This document shows, piece by piece, positions 25,403 to 36,991 of a stretch of 64,000 nt of DNA. Position numbers and translations under genes: made by a program. Source of the stretch: Folioceros fuciformis (lineage: Eukaryota; Anthocerotophyta; Anthocerotopsida; Anthocerotales); contig JBNGIO010006294.1 of assembly GCA_049999805.1 (NCBI GenBank), positions 201,108 through 265,107 on the forward strand, written 5' to 3'. Below the pieces are notes generated by a model. That model did not search any database and was not told the DNA's origin. It saw only the letters and a list, made by a program, of their open reading frames with translations. Each line of letters starts with the position of its first letter. Position 1 is the stretch's first letter.

Positions 25403-25897
25403 CATGCTATGTGACGCGGACAGTCTACTAACGACATCTAGCGTCGTAGTCGAGCGCTTTTCATTTTCTCCTGACAAGGTCAGAACTCCTGCCGAGGCTC
25501 CACAGGGCAGATTAGACTAGGGCTTGATCTCTACCCAAGCTTGTTCCTGATTTAAGCGAACATCAGGGCTTGGATCTAGGGCAACGGAAGTACTCCCGAA
25601 GAGAATCTGCATGGATCTCTCGGTGCCGGGGGCAGGTTGTAAACACCATTTATAAACATGCACTGTAACATTCCCTGTTCATAAGAACGCATTGTAACAT
25701 TCCCTGTTCATAAGAACGCATTGTAATATTCCCTGTTCATGAGAACGCACTGTAACACTCTGTTCATAAGAACGCATTGTAACATTCCCTGTTCATAAAA
25801 ACGCTGCAAAGGAGGAAACAAGTTTTCGGTAAGGAGCTGCAGGCAGCTCTGTTGCGACTAAGACTTTTGGAGAGTGGAGGAGTACCTGGCAATACTA
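25403..25897. other. Convergent 3' region with minisatellite
   Basis: Between the convergent ANTH (+) and EF-hand (-) genes; holds the repeat listed separately. Confidence 0.5.
25661..25804. repeat. Minisatellite with 29-base unit
   Basis: Five copies of cattgtaacattccctg followed by ttcataagaacg (29 bases); the fourth copy has lost two bases and others differ by one to three substitutions. It is probably in the ANTH 3' UTR. Confidence 0.92.
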
Positions 25898-26578
25898 TCA
25901 GGTTGCAGCCATCGCTATCATAAACTCTTCATACTTCAGGCAACCATCATGGTCCAAGTCGAGCTCAGCAAACGCCTGGCTCGCTATGTCTCTCCTGACA
26001 AGGGGAGCATGTTTCTTCAGAGTTGACAGGAACTCCTCCAGTGTGATAGCCGCCTGACCTGGCAAGCCATGGCGAGATCAGACACACAACACGACACGTC
26101 GATGCGTCTACCACTCCACCGGCCATACCAATTCACAGCTTGCCTTTGCGGGTCACGAGGGCCTCAAATGCGCTACGGAAGTGTTCTTGAGGTTTCACAA
26201 ACTGCACTCTGTCCAGCATAAGCCTCTCAAACATGGCCAGATCCACCATCTGATCGAAGGAAGCTGCAAGGATGGCAAGCACTTCTGCCTGCACCGTCTC
26301 CGGCAAATCATGAGCACATGCCTTCTCCTGCATTGACTGAAATCCGCAGCTCGAGAGCAAGCAAAGCGCAGCTGTGGCACCTTGGATGGTTTGCGTCCGA
26401 AAAGCGAGAGCATAGCGCACTTGAGCTGGTTCTTGGACAGGCAACCGCGCTTCTCCTTGTCCCAGGTCTCAAACGTGCTCCTGATGTCGCTCTTCCGCAC
26501 ATGTGGACAAACACGCTTGTCTCCCACCATCCCTGTCAGGACCGGTGCCGCTGCTTGCCAGATGTTCGCCAGCGGCAT
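25898..26578 (-). CDS. EF-hand calcium-binding protein, EFCAB11-like
   Basis: Three exons on the minus strand: 26578-26381, 26327-26144, 26058-25898 (180 residues). EF-hand helices and loops are recognisable: DIRSTFETWDKEKRGCLSK with LFGRKPSK (degenerate first hand, as in EFCAB11), EHFRSAFEALVTRKGQAAI with TLEEFLSTLKKHAP, and a canonical last loop DLDHDGCLKYEE that should bind calcium. The first intron is 53 bases. The second intron has a GC donor (AAAG|GCAAGC), the only choice that restores the frame. A run of 32 T (A on the coding strand) lies 34 bases before the start codon. Calcium binding is inferred from the last loop; the cellular role is unknown. Confidence 0.8.
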
Positions 26579-26609
26579 CGTTCCAAAGGGAATTGTGCCA
26601 GACTGCCGC

Positions 26610-26645
<36 letters not shown>

Positions 26646-28006
26646 TGGCCGAGCCAAGAAACGGAGCAGGCGGTTAAGAGCCGTTAAGCCTTCAGCTGCA
26701 ACGGACAGACACGCCACCGGAGCCTCGCCTCCTCCGCCGGCAGTTATCTCCCCCTGCGCCTCGTCTTCCCTCCTCCCCTCGTCTTTTCCCTGCTCCACCT
26801 TCTCCGCTTCTTCGCCCTTGTACATATCCTCCTCTCTCCCCGCCACTGCTTCCCTGCATCGATCGCCTTCTCTGTACATTCTGTTTTTTGAGGGGCCTGT
26901 CGGAGCCAGTTGCTCCGGAAGCGCGTTTGTTTTTGCGTTTCTTTTCTTGTTGTTGGAGCTTTTTGCACATCCTCGATAGATAGATAGATAGACAGACAGA
27001 TACATACATTCTGTGTGGCTCCCGAGGACTTTGCTCCTCACACTTTTTGCTTGTTTCTTCACACTCGTTTGCTTTGCTTGCACGTGCACATACATTTGAC
27101 GACGCGTTTCAGGATTTCTTGTAGGATTGCTGTAACATAACGTTGTTACCTTTCTTTTGTGTAAACATCTTCTATGCACGATCGTCCTGAGGCCTGTCTT
27201 GTTTGTTTGCTTCCGAGGGACGATCCGGATTGTGAATAAGGATTTTGAGATTGAGAAGCTTTGTTTAGGTTCTGAGCAAGCGATCTGTGTCTGTTTTCTG
27301 GACACTTAATCTTGACCTTGCGCAGAAATCAGTTTTGCAAAGAAAAACGTAGGAGAAATGCGGAGTGTAAAATTTGTCAATAGAGATTCACGCTGTAACA
27401 TATATTAGGCGGATTTTGTTTTTTGTTTTTTGTTTTTTTCCTTTTTTTTGGTTTGGCTAGATCGACGTTCCTCCAGTTTTTCAAGACGTACTATGGCATT
27501 CGCAGGAAGCATCTTTGTTGCTTTGATCCTTCCTGACTCGGCTAAGCGATCACCACCATACCATCGGTTTAGGAATTTCGCACACCATTACGGGAATTTA
27601 GCAGCGTAGGAGAAGTTACAATAGAACCTGCTAGTCTGTATGGCTGCAGATGGACATAGGATAGCTGAATGTAGGACTGATTTGTAATGTCAACACGTCT
27701 TGGAAAGAGTTGGTGCAAATGGAGATCGGAACGGGCATGAAACCTGGACCGGGGCTCGGTTCCAGTCTGTTGTCTCGGATTCTTGATTGATGCTTTAGTG
27801 TAGCGTTGTTTGTTGCTTAATTTCTTTAGGCTTTCAAAGGTCTGACGACTCTGCATGTTCATTCAGGTCAGCCAATTGGTTGTAGGATAGATCTCCATTT
27901 GCTGCTGTAGTCTGTAGAGCTTTCTTTCGAGTAAGCTACGTCAGTGTAGACTAGAGTAGAGAGGAGAGTGGAGTAGAGTAGGAATTAGTGTGAAAATTAA
28001 GAAGGC
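26579..28006. other. Divergent intergenic region with poly-T tract
   Basis: T(32) at 26613-26644, a C/T-rich leader-like zone (26720-26870) and a short GATA/GACA microsatellite near 26976-27003. It probably carries promoters and leaders for the EF-hand gene (-) and the two-TM gene (+). No other gene supported. Confidence 0.45.
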
Positions 28007-28695
28007 ATGAATTCTCGGCAACAGCTGCAAAGCTCATCTCCATCGACAGGATGGATTCCGGCATTGAAGTTCATGTGGCGATACTTGAGGGCCACGCCTT
28101 GGCTGTGTGACGGGGTTGTTCTAGGCACCACCGTTGCTGCCATCTCTTCCACATCCGCGCTTGCCTTTTCTTCAGCTTTGATGAGGTATCGACATCGATG
28201 GAGCAAGTGACTTGTTAGTAATCCACCTGTTGCTGTGGCCTAGAGGAAATCGCAGAGAATGGCATGAAATCTTGTTGCAGTGTCGGATTGTCCGTTGAAC
28301 GAGAGAGAGCATTACTAGTCCCGTCATGCATGCAGAGTGCACTACATTAGAGTCGGTGGAAGAGCTGTTTGAAAAGCTCCCCCGCCTCGTGTGATGTGAA
28401 CTTACGTAACTGGTGTTGTTGAAGGTTTCCGAAATTGAGCGGTGGCACGTCGATCTCAAGCGCGACTGCTTTGCGGCAGGCGGTGTTTGACACAGCCTGC
28501 CATGAATGCAACGCGTTGCGACTCTTCTCGTTAACCCCAAGGCCCTCGACCAGCAACTCAGCAGTGTTAGGTGGCCACGTCTCCACTCTGCTGGGATTCT
28601 CCACCGACACTCTCATCACCGAGACCTTCATGTCATTCCTCATTTCCTTCATCATAGTCACGTTCTCCGTTTTTCTGGTGAGGGAAATGAGATGA
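28007..28695 (+). CDS. Small membrane protein with two predicted TM segments, unknown family
   Basis: Two exons, 28007-28185 and 28461-28695, joined in phase 2 (AG|C), give 137 residues. I do not recognise the family. Exon 1 has a basic aromatic stretch (ALKFMWRYLRATPW) then a hydrophobic segment (VVLGTTVAAISSTSALAF). Exon 2 has HECNALRLFSLTPRPSTSN, then STLLGFSTDTLITETFMSFL, and a second TM (LISFIIVTFSVFLV) ending REMR. Coding support: C/G-ending codons dominate, the splice phase agrees and no stop interrupts exon 2. The acceptor (ctcaag|C) is weak. The minus strand of exon 2 is also open for about 100 codons and could in principle be the real frame. Confidence 0.5.
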
Positions 28696-29518
28696 GGAGC
28701 TTAATCAGCCGGACTAGCGTACTCCAATGGCCAAGAGAGTCTGCGAACACAAGCTGATGATACTTCCAGGAACAGCACTTTCTGCATTCCGGACGGAACA
28801 AGATTGTAATCAGAGCATAAAATCGTGAGTGGAATGCTGTCCCTTTGCCCTCAAACCAGTCAAAATGTTTTGTCTGTGCTCGTGATCAGATTCCTTAATG
28901 GAAGTCAAGTCCTAATCATGCCAAGCTACTTTTACGTTGAAATGGAATTGACGCCTTGCATGCAGGCAGGCAGCCAAGATGGAGAAGGACGGCGTGACAC
29001 AATCGACAGAAGCAGAAGCGTGCAACATATGTACACCGCATGTGCCCTTGTGCTCGCTCCATTGGGTGAGGTGACTGGAAACACTGTAGCTGGCAGTGCA
29101 GCACAGTGTTGAAGGACTGAGTTGTGTGCGGCTTGTGTAAGGGTGTGGATGACTGACACCTTGGCAGTTGCACCTGCAGGACGGGAAATAAGATTTACAT
29201 ATAGGTTTTGGTGGAAGGAGTGAAGGCAAGGCAGGGCAAGGCAAGCCAAGGCAAGGCAAAGCAAGGCAAGGCAGGGCAAGGCAGGGCAAGGCAAGCCAAG
29301 GCAAAGCGAAACAAGGAGGCCAGCTAATAAGAGGCCCCACCTTGCGCCGGCCTGGCTGCAGCCATGGATTTGAGGAGTCCTAATTTCCATGAATAGTATA
29401 ATAGGTAGGAGTTTCAGTGAACGTGTGCAAGGAACGGTGAGGCCAAATGCAAAGTGATGGTCCGTAGGCCGGCAGGGAAGGGTGGCAGGGAGAGGGGGGG
29501 GGTCAACATGCTTGCTTG
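28696..29518. other. Intergenic region with GCAAG-rich minisatellite
   Basis: No gene supported; contains the repeat at 29225-29315. Confidence 0.4.
29225..29315. repeat. Short-unit minisatellite (GCAAG/GCAGG pentamers)
   Basis: Variants of the pentamer gcaag/gcagg/gccaa run for about 90 bases, with a visible higher-order duplication of 'gcaaggcagggcaaggcaag'. Confidence 0.85.
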
Positions 29519-29887
29519 TCAATATGACAAGCTCCATGGGAATGTGGTTCCGGACTCGGGGACTGCAGTGCACCGGCCAGCACATGGCCCCGTGGGGGGT
29601 GGGGACCCACGCCTTTGGGGCAGCCTGTGATCCTCAAGAACTTTCGTCGCCCCACAACTGTCCAGGACACAAACATGTCTCGCATCTGGGCCAGGAGCGT
29701 TGCTTGCAGCTTGCCGCAACTGGGCCAGGGCCTCCAAGGCCCTCGCGGACCTCCAAGCTCCTGTCCAGTCCTGTGGAGTGCAGTGTCCAGTCTGAGTCAC
29801 CAAATGGGTGGCCCACCCGTACGGACTGGCCCCAGTGTCAAGAACCCCTGAACCTGTGAACTCCTTGTCCTCGTCGCTGTACACCAC
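29519..29887 (-). CDS. Hypothetical ORF, unrecognised
   Basis: An ATG-to-stop frame of 122 codons in a GC-rich patch (29480-29890) that ends sharply against AT-rich DNA. It starts MVYSDEDKEFTGSGV and shows no domain, signal or TM segment. Shorter frames are open on the opposite strand too, so coding status is doubtful. Confidence 0.2.
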   Translation of the reverse strand: MVYSDEDKEFTGSGVLDTGASPYGWATHLVTQTGHCTPQDWTGAWRSARALEALAQLRQAASNAPGPDARHVCVLDSCGATKVLEDHRLPQRRGSPPPTGPCAGRCTAVPESGTTFPWSLSY

Positions 29888-31310
29888 ATGACATGACTAG
29901 ACACGTATTGACGGTAAATTGTTTTAGCTACAGTCCACATGTATTGAATCTCATATAATAGATCTTAACAAGTCTTTTTGTCTTGTATAACGGTACTTTT
30001 AACAATTTATTAGAGATTATATATTTATGTATCTAACTGCTAACTTGGTGTGGATAATATGCACAATATGTACAAACTAAAACTCAAACACCATAAATCA
30101 TATAGAATTCAAGTACGACAAGTGGGAAGAATCTATCTCTTATATACCCTATCATGAATTTAGGATTTAGGGTGGGGAATGATCCAAGTCTTAACAATTT
30201 GCCTAGGCTTGAAAAGAAATTGGCAATGGATTTCTTGAAGGAAGAATGAACAGTGGTAATAGTTACTACATACATATGCAGTGTGACCGAGACAAGTTTG
30301 ACAAATCTTTTTGTCTGAACTTACCTACCGTGCACGATGAAGTCCTTTTGACTTTGAGAAGGCCATTTTCCTGTACAGTTGTGTGCAACCAATTAGAATT
30401 GTTGGGTTGGGTTGTCCAGATCCAAATTGGCCACCATGTTTCTTTTCGTTTTGTACAACTTCGTATGCATTTGGCATAATATCGTTGAGTTGTCACTTTG
30501 GGTTGTCGAACCGACAACCCGACAATATTATTCCAAATGCATTTGTAATAATATCTGGTCGAGTCATGTCATGGGTCACGTCTTGTTATGTAACGTCATG
30601 TCATGGGTCATGTCAGGTGACGTTGAGTCCTAACAAATGTCATGGATCATGTCGGGTCAGGTGGAGTCCTAATAAATGTCATGGGTCATGTCAGGTCATG
30701 TGGAGTCCTAACAAATATCATGGGTCATGTTAGGTCAGGTTGATTCCTAACATCTTGTCGGGACTAAACCTGATTGAACATAACATGACTTGATGCGATT
30801 CGTATGTACAATGTACCATCATTCCTTTAGATATGGGTGACAATGACTTAACTAAATGTGGCGCAGTCTAGTCTCCTGTAGTGGAATCTTAATGTGATAA
30901 AGTCATGGTGACATATGTTATGTATGTACATGTAATGGATTTGTATGTTCCTTTATGGATGTACAACCAAATGTGGTGTTGTTTCGAAGAATGTCTGGGT
31001 TGGGTTGTGAGGACGTTGTGTACTTTTCTTTATGTATGGAGAGTCATATGTACTTTGTTGTATGCTGTTGTGTAGTTGTCGTTGTCGTTGTCCACGTAAC
31101 TATGGTTTACATATTTCTAACCACCCAATATGTATGATAGCTTTGTATGCATATATTGACATACATAGGTGGTTTGTAATCATCGTTTGTGGGGCTCGCA
31201 AGAAGCTTGAACATAGTACAAAACACTTACAAGTCACTAACATACACTATCTCTTGGTTACATACAATATTTGGAAGCCTTGATTTGAACAATGTAGAAA
31301 TGGAGACCAC
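29888..31310. other. AT-rich gene-free region
   Basis: Low GC, no gene recognised; contains the 39-bp repeat listed separately. Confidence 0.5.
30600..30755. repeat. Minisatellite with 39-base unit
   Basis: Four units start at 30600, 30639, 30678 and 30717. Each contains a catgggtcatgtcaggt-like block and a gagtcctaacaaa-like block, with a few changes per copy. Confidence 0.9.
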
Positions 31311-31382
31311 ATACCCAGACTAAGGTGACCGTAAGCATGAACTTTGAAGACTAAGGTGACCGTAAGCATGAACTTTGAACTT
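31311..31382. repeat. Two-copy 31-base direct repeat
   Basis: gactaaggtgaccgtaagc plus atgaactttgaa occurs twice in tandem with no visible differences. Confidence 0.85.
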
Positions 31383-31424
31383 TGAGAGCTGTACCATAGA
31401 GTAAAAGTTGGTAGAGAGTTTGGG

Positions 31425-31945
31425 ACCTATCACCAATCCTTTTGGGACCTATCCTTTTGAAAGATCACCAATCCTTTTGAAAGATCACCAATCCTTTTGA
31501 AAGATCACCACCATGGCTTAGGTCCTATCACCACCATGGCTTAGGTCCTTATCACCACCATGGCTTAGGTCCTGGGCTCTCTCTTAGGTGCTGGCCATGG
31601 CTTTTTGGCTGGCCATGGCTTTTTCGTTGGCCATGGCTTTTTGGTTTTTGGCTGGCCATGGCTTTTTGGCTCTCTCTTAGGTCCGAGGGCTCTCTCTTAG
31701 GTCCGAGGGCTCTCTCTTAGGTCCGAGGGCTCTTTCTTAGGTCCGAGGGCTCTCTCTTAGGTCCGAGGGCTCTCTCTTAGGTCCTGGCCATGGCTTTTTG
31801 GCTCTCTCTTAGGTCCTGGCCATNNNNNNNNNNTTAGGTCCTGGCCATGGCTTTTTGGCTCTCTCTTAGGTCCTGGCCATAGGTCCTGGCCATGGCTTTT
31901 TGGCTCTCCCTTAGGTCCCAGGGCTCTCTCTTAGGTCCTGGCCCG
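31425..31945. repeat. Mosaic satellite of nested tandem units, with a 10-N gap
   Basis: Several short units expand and interleave: 'ccttttgaaagatcaccaat' (20 bases, about three copies), 'tcaccaccatggcttaggtcct' (three), 'ggccatggctttttggct' (many) and 'gggctctctcttaggtccga' (20 bases, about six). Composite blocks of the last two recur on both sides of 10 N at 31824-31833. True length is unknown because the gap lies inside the array. Confidence 0.9.
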
Positions 31946-34900
31946 GGAGTCCAACTAGGGAGAGTAGTGGGGTCATGGCCATAGCCTTGTAACATCTGAA
32001 CAAGGGCCTAATAGAGTACTCGTAATTTTTTGGGCCTAATAGAGTACTGGTAATTTTTTGAGAAAGAGTGTGTGATGGCTGGGTGCCTGGGTGGGTGGGT
32101 GGGCAGAGCGAGCGAGAGCTGGAGCTGGAGCTGGAGCTGTAAAAGAGTCGAGCTGGCCAGCGAAAAAGCATGTGAGAGAGCGATGTGAGTAGACTACATA
32201 ATGTACGTGAGTTGGCAGGGGGCGGTTGCGGGTTGTCGACGGGTCGCTTTAGACACGCACAGACACAAACAACCGGACAGAGTGGGGTGGGCTTCGGTGG
32301 GTAAGGCGAGGTCCGGTGGGGACCCTCCTTCTGCTCGGCGTGCTGTGAAATGGACGTCGTCCAGTGGCATTTATGGATGCCACTGTTGGGGATAAGACTC
32401 GACTCGACTCGACTCGACTCGATTGGAGTAGAGTCGGACTCCACTCGCAAACGCTGGCACCTCGGCATGCATCAATGTAGACTAGTAGCACAGCACAGCA
32501 CAGCACAGCGGACAGCCGAGCAAAGGAGAGTAGAGCAGAGAGAGGTACGCTGGGACATTGTCCCATCTGCACACAGGGCTGCGATGTGCTGTGCCGTGCT
32601 GGGCTTGTGCTGTGTGCTCTTCGTCTACCTCCACTTCCACTGCTGCTGCTGGCTCGGCCAGTCGACAGTCGGGGTGAGTCGTGGCCAGCCCCCGGGGCTC
32701 TGTTGCACCTGGCTTCCGTGTGTCCTCTTCAGTGTGCGTTTGCTTTGCTCTGGTTTGCTGTGCCAGGAGTAAGAGACTGGACAATCCGGACAACGCAAAG
32801 CAAGGCAACGCAACGTAACGCAACGGGGGAGGGGGGCTGGGGCCCAGATCTTCCAGGGTGTGGGGAGAGAGAGGAAATTAACGGGGGTAGCTCAGTGGAC
32901 CGGACTGTCTGCTCACAGACATGGACATGGACATGGACAAAGACCTCTCGTCTCGTCTCCTCTCTCGCTTGTCTGTCAAACCACAACCCTCCCATATGCA
33001 CGTCATATCCTTTCCTTCCCTTTGGCTCTTCGCCTTTTTTTTTTCCCCCTTTGGACACAGGCTTCTTTTTCCGCCAAGCCAACGCCACGCAACGCCGGTC
33101 TGGTCTGGTGTCTCGATGATCTGGTAACAGGATATCTTCATCTCTATCCAGCCAGGGGCCAGGGGCCGGGGGCCAGGACTCCAGGAGCCAGGCTCCCAGA
33201 CCTCCCCTCCGCCTCCCGCAACCTCTGGCGCTACTCCATGATTGCTGGGCTCCAGGCTCCACCATTGGCCCACAAATATTACCAAGGCATCCAGGCAACC
33301 ACGTGAAGCCGTGTGTCAGTCACGTATGGCCTGGTCCCACACATGGGATTCCTCCCTCCGCTTTACCGCAAGGGAAGGCTGGCCTCTGCGGGAAGACAGA
33401 CAAGCCAGACGACGCGGACAGGACGGGAATTTCCCTCTCTTCCCCAACCAAACCCTTTCTTTCTTTGCAAAGCCCAGCCCCAGTCCCCAGTCGCCAGCGC
33501 CATTCTCTCTCTCTCCGCTTCCTCTTCCTTGTCCCTCTTTTCCTTGGTATGCACGAGCTCCCAGAAGGCGTCCAGGAAGAGAAGAGAAGGGAAGGGAAGG
33601 CAAGGCAAGGATAGGGAGTAGAGTCTGCCCGCTCCCCATATGTACTGTACTATACTGTACTTGTACCTCACACAGACCTTTCTCTCCTCCTTCCGCCAAA
33701 CCAGGAGCAGGAGGCAGAGGCAGGGGCAGGAGCCGGAGCCGGAGCCGGACCCTCCGCAGTAAAATCGGGCGCAGGCTCCCAGGTGCTTTGTCTAGCAGAG
33801 GCTCCCCTCAGGGGAGCCTCTGCTAGCCTCTGCCTCCCCTCCTCTTTTCCCTACCCAGTTGTCGTGTACTTGGCGGCCCCTAGCTTTCGAGGGTTCTCGT
33901 CTCCCTCCCTTCACTGACCACCCCTCGCACGAGCAGGGGGCAGGAGGCAGGGGCAGTGCAGGGCAGGGCCAACCAACCCCTGGGTTTGTTTCTGCAACCC
34001 CAGACCTTGTCCCCGTCCCGTCTCCGTCGCGGTCCCGAAAAGGGAGAGAGACGGGGACACCTCATCTATGCCCACTGTTGAGCTTACTACGCCAATACTG
34101 TGACCGTGGGCGCAGCAGATAAACAATCTCGGGATCTCGCCTGCCATTCGTCCCGCGACTCCCGCACCGTGCGTTTCGGAAGATTCGAGCCCGGGTCGGC
34201 ACAGACGCAGTCCCAAAACTCTACCATGCGGCTGCCGCAATCTTCATCCCAAAACTGTATCCAAATACGCAATATACCCGGCGTTAAGCCCAACTGTGTG
34301 GATCGACTCTCCTAGCATCAAATCTGCGCAAGCATCTTCCCTTCCCCTTTGCCTTTGCCGTTGCGGCCGCAAACAAACCCGGGTGGCACGTACTGGACAC
34401 AGACCCTCTAATCCCGGACTCATCACCTTCCATTCCCTACCCTTCTTCTTTTATTCATTCTTAACTTACCAAAGTGCTGGCGCTGCCGCCTTCCTGGTCT
34501 GGTGCGCTAACTTGCCGTCGGGGCTTCACGCCCTCTAGAGGCCTTCTATGCGGGTAACCGGTCACCGGTTCAGAGGGGACGTAGGATTCCCCTCACCTCA
34601 TCGAGGTTAAACATTTAGCCATGGTCGGACGGGCGGACGGACGGACGGGCTGCTAATCCGTGTTTGGTGCCTCCCATACTTGAAGCAACAAGGAAAGGGA
34701 AGCGTGTGTGTGTGGCGACGCTAGAGCACCGGCCCCCCCCAGCGCGCTGCCCTCCTCCTCCCATTTCTCGCTTGCCGCTCTCGTCCTTGCAGCTTACCGC
34801 ACTCGGCACACCAGCCCGGCTCCCACAAATTCTGCGCTTCTGCATACATACCTAGTCTCGCTTCTCACTCCCCTGTATTAAAGCCTTTCCTGCTGTGCTC

Positions 34901-36568
34901 GCAAACGCGGTGTCGGGCAGGTGCGGAGCTGCGGATCCCCACTCCGGAATTAGAGCTTGCTTGCAATTCTGCTTTTTCCTTTCTGCGCTTGCCTTGCTCT
35001 CTCGTGGACGCGGCTGCTGAGGCGCCGACATTGTCTTGCACCGACCAAGCGTGGTGCCTCTCAGAAGAGAAGAGAAGAGAAGAGAAGAGAAGAGAGGAGA
35101 GGGGGCAACTTTTGCAAAGGTTGCGACGAGGTGTCGGGATACCGCTGCCACTGCTCCTGCTCCTGCTGGGTTGATGATTTTTTTCCTTGTTGCCAACGGC
35201 GGTGGAATTGACTGTCTGGAATTGCTGCTGTGCTTTCCTGTTTCATCCACTCCGGACCAGCGTCCCCTGAGCTCTGTTTTTTTTTCCCCGCTTCTTAGAT
35301 CTCTGCTGCCGAGGAGAGTCCCGACTCCGAACCCGCTGCTCCTCTCTGCTTTGAAAGGCGTCGGCTTTTCATTGGTATGGCAGCGGCCCTTGCTGCCTTC
35401 CACCCCAGTATCAGAGGCTATAAGATGCGGAGCACTCTCGAATGCAAACAGATGTTGAGGGAGTTCCTGCTCCGGCCGCGAGTCTGGTGGTAGCCGTCAC
35501 GTCGACCTTCATCCAGCTGCGTACCTGCTCAGGCTCACTCTGGTATGTTTTTTCTTCCGACTCTGCGGCCCGACTTCCTTGCTTGGCTTGGCTTGGCTTG
35601 GCTGTCTTCGCCAGCTACTTGTGGTCTGTGTTCCAGCCGCCTCTTAATTAACTACTGTCACCTCTCTTCCAACATCTTGAGCGTTGCGCTTAGATGAAAC
35701 GAATGGTACGGGTTCGTCGCCTTGCATATCCATGTACATGAACAGCCCCTCTGTAGCGATCAGGTCTTCACAAGTCTGTCTGTCAGGCTCGGCTCAATGG
35801 TTTGCCGTTGCAGTGCTTTCTTCCTTCTCCCACCAGAAGAGGAGGAGAGTGATCCCGTCAATGTAAGTAAAAGCTCAATTGAAAGCAGCTTAGATGGCGA
35901 CGTCGCTTGCTGACCCAAGCTCGCTTCTCCATGTTCCAAGGTAGGATTTGGTCCTCTTTCCACCACTGTCTGTCGTACTGCTGCCGTCTGCTTAGCTACC
36001 TTAGCTACCTTGGATGGTCACTGTCAAATGGTGGCCAAGATCTCCCTTTCCCTTCTACTGTACTACTACTCCACTTGTGTAAGCTCTCACCACTTTGCTA
36101 AGTCCTACTCCGGCAATACTTCGGAGCAGTCGGTTGAATTGGCATGCCCCTCCTCTGTCTTGCCTCTTCTAGTCACCCATGAGGTATCCCCAAAATTTTT
36201 CATTTGCGCCTAACCAGCTGTTCAAGCGTACTGGTCGCAGCCATAGGCCACAATTTTCATGTGTCATGCCCTCATTGTGATTCTGAGGCTGAGGCTGAGG
36301 CTGCCTTACACTTTTTCTTGAAGGGCTGACCCCCTTGTATGAATTTCCATTCGTCTCCAGCTCTCCAGTCTAATAGCGATCATGTGTGCAGTGACGACTC
36401 ACCTGGTTTTGGGAAGCTGTCTAGATCTGTCTGGAAGTGGTTTGTTTCTCTAGAAAGTGATGCCGTGGCTACCTGCAGAGAGCTGTGGAAGACGTCTGCG
36501 CTCAATTTATCACAGGACCTCAATTTATCAAAGGGCCGGTACCGGCACTCACTCCGGAGCTTCATCAC
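31946..36568. other. Long gene-poor region rich in simple repeats and C/T-rich sequence
   Basis: About 4.6 kb with no supported gene until 36569. It holds short microsatellites: ACTCG near 32398-32420, AGCAC near 32490-32510, GCAAC-type near 32798-32825 and AAGAG near 35065-35100. It also has a perfect 17-bp-arm palindrome at 33792-33826 and a segment at 35424-35640 duplicated at 37860-38080. Frames of 100-190 codons occur on both strands but consist of low-complexity Pro/Ser/Leu. It may include the promoter, a long leader or leader introns of the gene at 36569. Confidence 0.5.
33792..33826. repeat. Perfect inverted repeat (17-base arms, 1-base centre)
   Basis: ctagcagaggctcccct, a single c, then its exact reverse complement. 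It could extrude as a hairpin or cruciform. Confidence 0.9.
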
Positions 36569-36991
36569 ATGGCTGTGAAAACGAACTATGAGATGAGGTC
36601 TCATTCCTTTCCTAGCAGGTCGAGCGCTGCCATTCCTCCTCCTGCCGCCAGGACCAGGAGCATGACCGGCATCCCTTCTGCGGGACAGACTGCCTCCTAC
36701 ACTTCACTGCGGGATCTCATGCCATCTGCGGCTCTCTATTCCTGCTACAGCCGCAGGGAGCCTGAGCTATTGGATCTGAAGCAGCTCCGTTTGCGAGACC
36801 GCTTGGTCGAGCACGCAGTCAGAGCTTATCTTAATCCGCAGTTGCAGCCAAGGACTCGGCCACGCACTTCTCGAGGCTTCTGCAGCTTTCTGAGAATGAT
36901 TACGGTGCCTTTGCAGACAACTCACAACCTGCTTCAGACCTTTTTCCACGAGGCAGGGGTCTGGTTCCGCAGGATGTATGTCTCCATCTGA
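36569..36991 (+). CDS. Small plant-specific protein of unknown function (UCP031279 / At1g10140-like)
   Basis: A single-exon frame of 140 residues starting MAVKTNYEMRSHSFPSRSS. It contains SYTSLRDLMPSAAL and LRDRLVEHAVRAYLNPQL. These correspond to the two conserved blocks of a plant family annotated only as 'uncharacterised conserved protein UCP031279' (SYTSLRDLLP... and ...NRLVKQAAWAYLQPM). No signal peptide or TM segment; the C-terminus is rich in Phe, Leu and basic residues, as in the family. Function is unknown. I chose this ATG because the preceding 28 codons of open frame have no family similarity. A leader intron upstream is possible. Confidence 0.6.
   Translation: MAVKTNYEMRSHSFPSRSSAAIPPPAARTRSMTGIPSAGQTASYTSLRDLMPSAALYSCYSRREPELLDLKQLRLRDRLVEHAVRAYLNPQLQPRTRPRTSRGFCSFLRMITVPLQTTHNLLQTFFHEAGVWFRRMYVSI

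Noticed and set aside
26469-27305. 278-codon minus-strand frame
   Set aside because: It depends on the poly-T/A tract (poly-Lys) and low-complexity sequence; its 3' part overlaps the EF-hand exon in another frame.
32586-33119. 177-codon plus-strand frame with a hydrophobic start
   Set aside because: Low-complexity composition from simple repeats, overlapped by equally long frames on both strands.
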